Assembly: GCF_001484605.1 (NCBI RefSeq)
Contig: NZ_CP013747.1
Coordinates: 4,979,758 to 5,043,757 of the forward strand
Length of the DNA stretch: 64,000 nucleotides
Direction of reading: 5' to 3'
Origin: Pseudarthrobacter sulfonivorans
Lineage (GTDB): Bacteria; Actinomycetota; Actinomycetes; Actinomycetales; Micrococcaceae
Part shown: one piece after another, positions 37,201 through 44,447 of the stretch
Position numbering within the stretch: the stretch's first letter is position 1
Layout: each line of letters begins with the position of its first letter
Notes under the pieces: generated by a model
Told to the model about the DNA's origin: nothing
Databases searched by the model: none
The model's input: only the letters and a program-made list of their open reading frames with translations
Position numbers and translations under genes: made by a program

Positions 37201-38154
37201 ACCCAGCGGAATCCGTCTTACACAACGTGAGCCAAGCGCGAGAAATCAGGATCCGATGGTTAAACTCAACGTAGGTGTCAGTTTTCTCATCGAACCTGTC
37301 ACCGTACGGATTAGGGGGCGCGCGACTCACTGATGTCAGTGCCGGGAGATTATCAGCCCCAATCACTGCGCAAGCCGGACAGTGTAGCGTTTGAGGCACC
37401 CCGGGCAGTTTTTGCGGGCGGGGGCTACAGGCCGCCCATGAGATTGCACGTGAAGGTCGCGTTGTCCGTTTTGACCAAAACCCAGGTCGCGGTGCTCTGA
37501 CCGGTGCGCGGCGCCGCCGCTTGGATGTCAGCGCCCCGGGGCTCTTCCCCGCAGGCTCAGTCCTTCTATGGGCCGCGTGCTTGGTGCCGGTTGTCGGACC
37601 GCAGTTGAAGTCACTACCGGCGAACTGGACCTTGGACTGGCAAACGTTCCAGAGCTGCACTCCCACAGCGCTGCCCCGGCCGGCCACGAGGTCGGCACAG
37701 AGCGCCCAGAGTGCAGCCCATTTCCCCCGGTTTACTTCGCAACTATCCGTGGTCCCCACGGAAGAGTCAACGCGTTGGATTCGGGCCATGGCATACCGCT
37801 GTCGTCCCGGTGAGGGATCGGTCATCGGGTAGGAGGTGAGCCCGGACCTTTCTCGAGCCGTGTCTCGCGGATGCGCTAGCCGGTAGCGGCGCCCAAGTCC
37901 CGGTGAAAGCGCCGGTTGGCCCATTCGATCGCATCCTCAAGAACGGACGTACCAGCGCGGAGTCCCGTGATGAGCTCGTACGTCTTGCAAATGCGGCGCG
38001 TTCCAGAAGCCCCTCATCATTCGTGACCCACGCACCGCGAGCAGCCAGTACAGTGTGGGTGGTCATCATGGCGGATGTGGCAGGGGCCAGCCAGCTCCGT
38101 CAGCTTCCCGGCGTCGACGTCGGCAGCGCGCGTAGTGCAACGTGAGCTCCCGCC
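37201..38154. other. No intact gene; scrambled coding remnants
   Basis: Minus-strand frames near 37,440-37,500 (STATWVLVKTDNATFTCNLM) and 37,880-38,069 (AARGAWVTNDEGLLERAAFA, then shifted YELITGLRAGTSVLEDAIEW) look like protein C-termini with frameshifts. The second may be from a nucleotidyltransferase-like protein, but I am not sure. No complete gene is present. Confidence 0.4.
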
Positions 38155-38260
38155 CGTCTACGCCGACGCCGCGAGGGCTTCTACCGCGTCGTGGAGACCT
38201 CCTACGAGAAACATTCCTTGGCGATCAGCTCGGCGCCCGCCCACCCGGCACTCCGGGCGG
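38155..38260 (+). pseudogene. IS21 istB fragment
   Basis: The plus strand reads YRVVETSYEKHSLAISS followed by HPA, which matches the IstB segment after Walker B (typically a Y..VD.AYEKRS.AISSN.HP pattern). Only ~35 codons remain, with a frame change before it. Confidence 0.6.
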
Positions 38261-38559
38261 CTGACCCTGTCCAAAAATACTTGCCGCCACCCGTCGAGCC
38301 GCCCGCAACCGTCTACCGCAACGTCGACGCCTGGGTCCGCGAAAGGCTTCCGACGCGAAACACGACGATCCGGAGTCATGGGCCACCACATCTGGTGCGA
38401 CCAACCCTAGAGAACTCACACCTCCAAGCAAATGCCAATGCGGGGGCATACATGAATGAGGGACCTGCCATCTGGCAGGTCCCTCATCTGTTCGTCAGTC
38501 CCGATTGCTTAGCCCGGACACTAGCGCCATAGTGCGCTGCTATCTAATCCGCTCTCGAA

Positions 38560-39981
38560 TCAGTCCGCTAGAAGCCGAGGATGGGCGGCTGTTGTCCAGC
38601 CTCCGGCGTCGGGGTGAGCTCCGAAGTTGTCCAGACGGCCAGGCCTGACGACGAAGGTGGTGTTGGTATCGTACGTGGCCACGATCACGCCTTTTGAGCT
38701 GAATCCGACGATATCGGCCCGGTTATCACCGTTCACGTCGCACAGAAGCCGGGGGTGTTCTTCAGTTGTCCAGCCTCCCGCGCTGGGGTCCGCCCCAAAG
38801 TTGTCCAAGCGCTGTGGTCTCAGGGTGAAAGTCCCGTCGGTATGGCCGTTGGCCACCATCACGCCTTTTGAGCTGAATCCGACGATATCGGCCCGCTTAT
38901 CACCGTTCACGTCGCCCAGAAGCCGGGGGTGTTTGGCTGTTGTCCAGCCTCCGGCATCGGGGTGAGCTCCGAAGTTGTCCAGACGGCCAGACACCTGGGT
39001 GAAAGTCCCGTTGGCATTGCCGGTAGCCACTATCACGCCTTTCGAGCTGAATCCGACGATATCGGCCCGGTTATCACCGTTCACGTCGCCCAGAAGCCGG
39101 GGGTGTTCTTCAGTTGTCCAGCCTCCCGCACTGGGGTCCGCCCCAAAGTTGTCCAGACGGCCAGACACCAGGGTGAAAGTCCCGTTGGCATTGCCGGTAG
39201 CCACCATCACGCCTTTTGAGCTGAATCCGACGATATCGGCCCGCTTATCACCGTTCACGTCGCCCAGAAGCCGGGGGTGTTTGGCTGTTGTCCAGCCTCC
39301 GGCATCGGGGTGAGCTCCGAAGTTGTCCAGACGGCCAGACACCTGGGTGAAAGTCCCGTTGGCATTGCCGGTAGCCACTATCACGCCTTTTGAGCTGAAT
39401 CCGACGATATCGGCCCGGTTATCACCGTTCACATCGCCCAGAAGCCGGGGGTGTTCTTCAGTTGTCCAGCCTCCCGCACTGGGGTCCGCCCCAAAGTTGT
39501 CCAGACGGCCAGACACCAGGGTGAAAGTCCCGTTGGCATTGCCGGTAGCCACCATCACGCCTTTTGAGCTGAATCCGACGATATCGGCCCGCTTATCACC
39601 GTTCACGTCGCCCAGAAGCCGGGGGTGTTTGGCTGTTGTCCAGCCTCCGGCATCGGGGTGAGCTCCGAAGTTGTCCAGACGGCCAGACACCTGGGTGAAA
39701 GTCCCGTTGGCATTGCCGGTAGCCACTATCACGCCTTTTGAGCTGAATCCGACGATATCGGCCCGGTTATCACCGTTCACATCGGCGAATGCTGGAGCCC
39801 CAGAGAGGGAAAACGGAAGTAGAGAGGCCAGCGCTGGAACTACCGATGTGAGGGCCAGCTTACGTTTCGCGGACCGCCTTAGGTGCTGTCTCTTGCCGGC
39901 TGCCAGCTGCGATTCGTGTCCGGTCTTGCAGGAAATTCGTTTTGGTGTAAACAATGTGATGCTCCTTTGCGAGGTGCCCAT
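38560..39981 (-). CDS. Secreted FG-GAP/VCBS repeat protein with seven near-identical repeats
   Basis: 473 residues. A long basic N-terminus leads into a signal peptide (LALTSVVPALASLLPFSLSG, then APAFA). The rest is about seven 58-residue repeats, each with a calcium-loop-like DVNGDNRADIVGF followed by GRLDNFG and GGWTT..HPRLL. Two repeat types alternate (NRADIVGFSSKGVIVATG / KRADIVGFSSKGVMVATG), so the real unit is a 116-residue pair (348 bases), and copies are almost identical at DNA level. Such proteins fold as beta-propellers and are often surface lectins or integrin-like adhesins. Copy number is likely to vary. It follows leader cassette C after a 242-base gap. Confidence 0.82.
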   Translation of the reverse strand: MGTSQRSITLFTPKRISCKTGHESQLAAGKRQHLRRSAKRKLALTSVVPALASLLPFSLSGAPAFADVNGDNRADIVGFSSKGVIVATGNANGTFTQVSGRLDNFGAHPDAGGWTTAKHPRLLGDVNGDKRADIVGFSSKGVMVATGNANGTFTLVSGRLDNFGADPSAGGWTTEEHPRLLGDVNGDNRADIVGFSSKGVIVATGNANGTFTQVSGRLDNFGAHPDAGGWTTAKHPRLLGDVNGDKRADIVGFSSKGVMVATGNANGTFTLVSGRLDNFGADPSAGGWTTEEHPRLLGDVNGDNRADIVGFSSKGVIVATGNANGTFTQVSGRLDNFGAHPDAGGWTTAKHPRLLGDVNGDKRADIVGFSSKGVMVANGHTDGTFTLRPQRLDNFGADPSAGGWTTEEHPRLLCDVNGDNRADIVGFSSKGVIVATYDTNTTFVVRPGRLDNFGAHPDAGGWTTAAHPRLLAD

Positions 39982-40223
39982 CCGTTTTGGGTGGGCTTGT
40001 TGATCCTGAAGGCAGTCCGTTCAGGCTCGATGCGCCGGGATTACGCGGCGAACAGTTCGTTCCCTCGAGCCAACTCGGTCCCTTGTTCCGCGGCTTCCAG
40101 AGAAGAGCAAGTAGTGACTGACGCTTCGGTCAACAGAGAATCTCAACGGCCGAAGGGAGGGCGTCTTCTGCAAATCAGGGTTTCCAGTCGTATGCCCGCC
40201 AGTTTTTCTCAGTCACGGGGGTG

Positions 40224-40526
40224 TCAATCAGAGCAGTCGGGCCAGATTTCCTGACCCCAGAGCTGAGGGTGACCATCAGTCAGTGTGGGCTGCCACGCGT
40301 CAATTGCCGCGGGTCCGGCGGGCTTCGCTTGTGCCAGAAGCCATTCAACGTGGCGTCCTGCACGTTCAGGCATCGACAGACCCTTCCAGACATAGGTCCG
40401 GTCCTCAGAATTCCCCGAGGGGATCCACCATCCGGTTTCCGGGCAACGGACTCCTGTCGCCGCTTCAACCCGGGCACCGCCGCGTGATTTACCGTCGTGG
40501 ATCCTGGATGTTCCTATTCGTTTCAT
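40224..40526 (-). CDS. Small CPETGWW-motif protein, copy C
   Basis: 100 residues from ATG 40,526, with AGGAG 9 bases upstream. It matches copy A along its whole length, including RCPETGWWIPSG, YVWKGLSMPERAGRHVEWLL and GQEIWPDCSD; differences cluster between residues 70 and 90. The frame is also open upstream into the leader, but a one-base length difference between leaders B and C breaks that reading, so the leader is not coding. Function unknown. Confidence 0.7.
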   Translation of the reverse strand: MKRIGTSRIHDGKSRGGARVEAATGVRCPETGWWIPSGNSEDRTYVWKGLSMPERAGRHVEWLLAQAKPAGPAAIDAWQPTLTDGHPQLWGQEIWPDCSD

Positions 40527-41075
40527 GATCAGGATCTCCTCTGGATCGTTAAGTGCGGGCGGTGAGGCTTTTTGCATCAGTTGGGTGGCTTGGTGCGTTG
40601 GATGGTGTCCGAAGTTGATGCCGGATCCCGTCCCGTGTTTTGGCTCCGTGTATATTGCCAAGTTAGGTCTCGCGCCTTCAGGGAAGCTTCTGTCTTTCTT
40701 CAGGCCTTCTGCGGGCAGTCCACGGCGGGCGTCGTGCCAAGCTCAGGTTTCGCGGTACATCGTTCCGGAATTCGTGCGTTACCGGGCAAAAACCGATCGC
40801 CGTATAGGCGCAACCAACGGCGGCACGACCCGGATTTCTCACCCTGCGCGCACAGCCGCGTCCCTGGCGATCTTGTCTCCAGGACGACTTGGGCCAAGGC
40901 TGAGGTCGGGAGTATGCGATGGCGACTTCAGTGGAGGTTGCGATCCCCGACTCTACGTCGGCGCTGCTGGCTGCCAGTAACTCATATTTCGACTCGCCGT
41001 TTCAGGGCTGTGCATGCCAGCCCCGACTCAGCGATCTCTCTTTCACATAAGATCCGGTGATTGGCGATCTTTGGA
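40527..41075 (-). repeat. Conserved leader, copy C, divergent from an AfsR-type remnant
   Basis: The longest copy. On the plus strand it has all blocks: CTCCTCTGGATCGTTAAGTG, GGGAAGCTTCTGTCTTTCTT, CGCCGTATAGGCGCAACC, GGGCTGTGCATGCCAGCCCC and CTTTCACATAAGATCCGGTG. A short insertion (about 40,875-40,985) separates the middle from the outer part relative to B. At its outer end a palindrome TGCTTAGCTAAGCA (41,079-41,092) precedes the AfsR-type start. Confidence 0.75.
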
Positions 41076-41139
41076 GAGGTGCTTAGCTAAGCATGATTTT
41101 GCCTTGCGTCTCCGGCTGTCCACGAGCTAGGGGATAGTC

Positions 41140-41222
41140 ATGCAGTTCAGGATTCCCGGAACAATCGACGCCCTCGAACCCGACGCGATGTTAACGCTTT
41201 CGTTCAAAGGCCCACGCCTCAC
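41140..41222 (+). pseudogene. AfsR/SARP-type gene, first ~28 codons only
   Basis: ATG 41,140 opens MQFRIPGTIDALEPDAMLT and then FKGPRLTT. The gene at 30,568 starts MQFRILGSIEAVESGTTLPL and KGPRLRLL, and the upstream DNA is also shared. Similarity stops near 41,222. This shows a second AfsR-leader divergent pair, now truncated. Confidence 0.75.
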
Positions 41223-41435
41223 AACGGGTGGCGGTCATCTTCATCGGAGCCAGAATCCGCTTTAGACATATTTGACGTTTCAACCAACTCCCTTAGCTCT
41301 GAACGTGAGTGAGAGCGCGTGAGCCGCTCCCCCTCCGAATAATGAGTTCAGGCAATAGTTCAAGCCTCGGCCAATAGAAGAACCACATCCACACTCGACT
41401 GCCGGCACATCTGCTTAACCAGATCGCGGGACAGC
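41223..41435. other. No gene recognised between AfsR remnant and IS21
   Basis: About 210 bases without an open frame or motif that I can identify. Confidence 0.4.
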
Positions 41436-41598
41436 TGAATATTCGCGCTTTTGGGGTCCATCTGTCGTGTGTTTGGGGGCCGGTAGGCAGGGCGCGCAGT
41501 AGCGGTCTTGGGTGCCGGTAGTGGCGAGTCTGGGGGCCACCCAGTTTAGGCTCCTTCCGTCGTGTGTATAGGGCGCACGGCGGAAGGAGTAATCATCA

Positions 41599-43161
41599 AT
41601 GGTACGGAAGATCAGAGCGAAGCTCGTGTTGCAGTTGCGCGCCGAGGGCCTGTCCGGTCGGGCGATCGCGGCATCGCAGGGAATGTCGCGGAAGAGCATC
41701 ACGGCGGTGCTGGAGGCTGCCGATGCGGCCGGTGTGGTTTGGGATGATATCGCCGACAGCACGGACCGCGAGGTGTATGCCCGGTTGTTCCCGGGGCGCG
41801 GTGAGCATCAAAGCGTGTTCGCGCAGCCGGACTGGGACCAGGTCCACAGGGAGATGGCCCGGGTGGGGGTGACGCTGAAGCTGCTGCATGGCGAGTACGC
41901 CGATTCATGCGCCGCGGCCGGTGAGCCTGTGATGGGCTATGACCGGTTCTGCAGGACCTACCAGCGGCATGTGTTGGTAACGGGGGCGGCGTCGCGGGTC
42001 GGGCACAAGGCCGGGCAGACGGTGGAGGTCGACTGGTCGGGGCCGACGATGCAGTTGGCCGATCCGGTCACGGGCAAGGCCAGGACCGTGTATCTGTTCG
42101 TGGCATGCCTGCCTTTCAGTCGGTATGCGTTCGTCGAACCCGCCCTGGACATGAAGCAGGACACCTGGTTGCGGGCCCATGTGGCGATGTTCGAGGCCTT
42201 CTCGGGCTCGGTGCCGCGGATCGTGTCGGACAATCTGAAGACCGGTGTCATTAAGCATCCCCGCGAGGGCGAGGTCGTGCTTAATGACGCCTACCGCGAG
42301 ATGGCGGCGCACTATTCGGCGGCGGTGCTGCCCGGACGTGTCAGGGCACCGAAGGATAAGGCCAGCGTGGAAAACACGGTCGCCCACGTGGCTACCTGGG
42401 TCATCGCCGGGCTGCGCCAGCGACAATTCACCTCGTTGCCGGAGCTCAGGGCCGCCATCATCGAGCGGGTGGCGGCCTACAATGCGGAGCCGTTTCAGAA
42501 GCGGCCCGGGTGCAGGGCCGGCGTGTTCGCAGCCGAGGAGCAGCCGCTGCTGACGGGGTTGCCGGCGGCGGCCTACGAGATCAGCAGGTGGGTATACGGG
42601 CGCCGGGTGGGCCGGAACGGGCACGTGGTCTGGGAGAGGAACTACTACTCGGTGCCCTTTGCCAATATCGGCACCACGGTGGACCTGCGGATCACCGATC
42701 GGGTGATTCAGGCCTACCGGGGCACCGAACGGCTGACCAGCCACCCGCTGCTGCCCGAGGGCGCGGCCAACGAGTACCGCACCAACGACGCCGACCTGCC
42801 CGCCGGCGAGAAGTACCGGCAGTGGGACCCGGCCCGGGTGCGGGAGTGGGCCGGACGGCTCGGCCCGGCAACGGTGACCGTGGTCAACCGGATCTTCGAG
42901 TCCGTCCCGGTCGACGAGCAGGGCCTGGACGCGGCACTGGCCGTGTTGCGGCTCTCCCGGCGTTATTCGGCTGAACGGATCGAGGCAGCCTGCCGGCTTG
43001 CGTTGGCAGGCCGCGTGCGGTCCCCGCGGTATGCGCATCTGCAGCCGATCCTGGCCACGGAGCAGGACAAAGCCGCCGGGCTCAGGCCACCACGGGATGA
43101 ACCGGCCGAACACGGCGGATACGTGCGCGGCGCCGAATACTACGCAGGTGGTGCCAAGTGA
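41599..43161 (+). CDS. istA: IS21 transposase IstA
   Basis: 520 residues, full length. It has an N-terminal helix-turn-helix (GLSGRAIAASQGMSRKSITA) and a DDE integrase core: VEVDWSGPTM with the first Asp, RIVSDNLKTGV with the second, and KDKASVENTV with the Glu. A C-terminal beta-barrel domain follows. It catalyses cut and strand transfer of the element with IstB. GGAAGGAG lies 10 bases before the ATG. No frameshift is seen. Confidence 0.93.
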   Translation: MVRKIRAKLVLQLRAEGLSGRAIAASQGMSRKSITAVLEAADAAGVVWDDIADSTDREVYARLFPGRGEHQSVFAQPDWDQVHREMARVGVTLKLLHGEYADSCAAAGEPVMGYDRFCRTYQRHVLVTGAASRVGHKAGQTVEVDWSGPTMQLADPVTGKARTVYLFVACLPFSRYAFVEPALDMKQDTWLRAHVAMFEAFSGSVPRIVSDNLKTGVIKHPREGEVVLNDAYREMAAHYSAAVLPGRVRAPKDKASVENTVAHVATWVIAGLRQRQFTSLPELRAAIIERVAAYNAEPFQKRPGCRAGVFAAEEQPLLTGLPAAAYEISRWVYGRRVGRNGHVVWERNYYSVPFANIGTTVDLRITDRVIQAYRGTERLTSHPLLPEGAANEYRTNDADLPAGEKYRQWDPARVREWAGRLGPATVTVVNRIFESVPVDEQGLDAALAVLRLSRRYSAERIEAACRLALAGRVRSPRYAHLQPILATEQDKAAGLRPPRDEPAEHGGYVRGAEYYAGGAK

Positions 43162-43904
43162 GCGGGATCGATATCGAAACCAAGCGCAAGCTCCGTGAGA
43201 TGGGTGCCGCCCCGATGCTGGAGGCGCTCGAGGCCCAGGACGAGACGCTCGTGCTCGGCATGGCCTTCGAGGAACGGCTCCGGCTGGTCGTCGACGAGGC
43301 CCACTCCGGGTTCAACCACGCCAAGGTCGAGGGACTGATCCGGCGGGCCGGGCTACGCTACCCAGGCGCAGACCTGCGCCGGCTCGACCTCGTGGACGAG
43401 CGTGGTCTGAACCGGAACGTGATCGCCCAGCTCGGCACGTGTTCGTTCATCGAACGGCAGCAGAACGTCGTGTTTCAGGGATTCACCGGATCCGGGAAGT
43501 CCTACCTGGGGTGCGCTCTGGCCAAGCAGGCCTGCCAGCACCGGATCCGGGCCCACTACGTCCGCATGCCCGACCTAGAGGAAGCCTGGGCGCTAGCGAA
43601 GGACAAGCCACAGGGACAAACCAAATTCCTGAACAAGTACGCGGCCTTCACCCTCCTCGTGATCGACGAATGGCTTCTCGACCACCCCGACGAGGGCATG
43701 CGCAGCATGCTACTGGAGCTGCTCGAGCGCCGCTACGACACAGCATCGACCGTGTTCTGCACCCAATACGCCAAGAAAGACTGGCACCAGCGGCTCGGCT
43801 CCGGGGTCCACGCCGATGCGATCATGGACCGCATCGTGCACAACACCATCTGGGTCGATACCGGCAACCACAACATGCGTGAACACGCCACCATGAAGCA
43901 GTAA
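43158..43904 (+). CDS. istB: IS21 helper ATPase IstB
   Basis: 248 residues, overlapping istA by 4 bases. Walker A GFTGSGKSYLGCALAKQA near residue 108; Walker B LLVIDEWLLD near residue 158; then ILERRY-like LLERRYDTASTVFCTQY. AAA+ regulator of transposition. The ending NHNMREHATMKQ is complete. Confidence 0.92.
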   Translation: MSGIDIETKRKLREMGAAPMLEALEAQDETLVLGMAFEERLRLVVDEAHSGFNHAKVEGLIRRAGLRYPGADLRRLDLVDERGLNRNVIAQLGTCSFIERQQNVVFQGFTGSGKSYLGCALAKQACQHRIRAHYVRMPDLEEAWALAKDKPQGQTKFLNKYAAFTLLVIDEWLLDHPDEGMRSMLLELLERRYDTASTVFCTQYAKKDWHQRLGSGVHADAIMDRIVHNTIWVDTGNHNMREHATMKQ

Positions 43905-44149
43905 AAAAACGTCGGTGGGAGCCGGCGGCCCCCACAACCTCGGCCGCTGGCCCCCACCGGCAATATCAATGGCCCCGAAAGGCAATATCGAGTGGCTTCC
44001 AAACCTTCAAATACTCAGACAGCCGCACGCTGCGGAGAACCTGTCAAAGGTCCCGGCCGGAAACTCGGCCAGAAGGAACCAGCGCTGACACCCAGCCGGC
44101 CCAAGCGCATCCCCGACCCTATATCGAAGTCAGTAGATGCTCCGTTGCC

Positions 44150-44340
44150 GAAATCAGCACAATCTTCAGCGCTGATGTCTCCTCGTGCTCCAGCAAGTAA
44201 AGGCGATATACAGGCATCGACGTCGCCAAGAATTGATTGGCCACGCGTCTTGCGCGTCCCATGGTGTCCGGAGGAAAGCGCGACGGTTGCAGGAACACAA
44301 ATATCCAGCCCTCAAGCCAATCATCCAGGACAAAGGGACG
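44150..44340 (-). pseudogene. AfsR-type regulator fragment (TPR region)
   Basis: One minus-strand frame reads DDWLEGWIFVFLQP, then GRARRVANQFLATS. The intact paralogue just downstream has RLQGWAYIFLAAVALSRG and GRARLLATQFLST at the same spacing. Only ~55 codons remain, between the IS21 element and the intact gene, and not in the frame of either. Confidence 0.65.
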
Positions 44341-44447
44341 TCCTGTTCGCCGTGCTCCCAGTCGGAACCTTCTGCTAACAACAGCACTTCTTGCTGCCTG
44401 GCAAAATCGCGGGGATCCCCAGTGCGTGGGCTTCAGAAATCTTTCAT

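Larger units (their letters stand above)
41436..43991 (+). mobile_element. IS21-family element, apparently complete
   Basis: Ends are placed by an imperfect inverted match: the left GAATATTCGCGCTTTTGGGG resembles the reverse complement of the right end (CGATATTGCCTTTCGGGGCC). Further GGGGGCC blocks on both sides fit the multiple IstA binding sites of this family. It holds intact istA and istB with a 4-base overlap. It is different from the IS21 copy at 17.8 kb. Confidence 0.75.

Noticed and set aside
37184..37924. 246-codon minus-strand open frame
   Set aside because: It starts in the palindromic element's side and mixes frames of several remnants; no coherent protein.
38580..39790. Possible CRISPR-like array
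   Set aside because: The repeats are long, contiguous and coding, with no short spacers and no cas genes nearby.
38627..40003. Plus-strand repetitive open frames opposite the FG-GAP gene
   Set aside because: They are the antisense of the 174-bp coding repeats, without ribosome sites or family features.
40527..40661. Leader C as an N-terminal extension of the small protein
   Set aside because: The extension frame is broken by a one-base length difference in the nearly identical leader B, and a good ribosome site precedes the MKRIGTS start.
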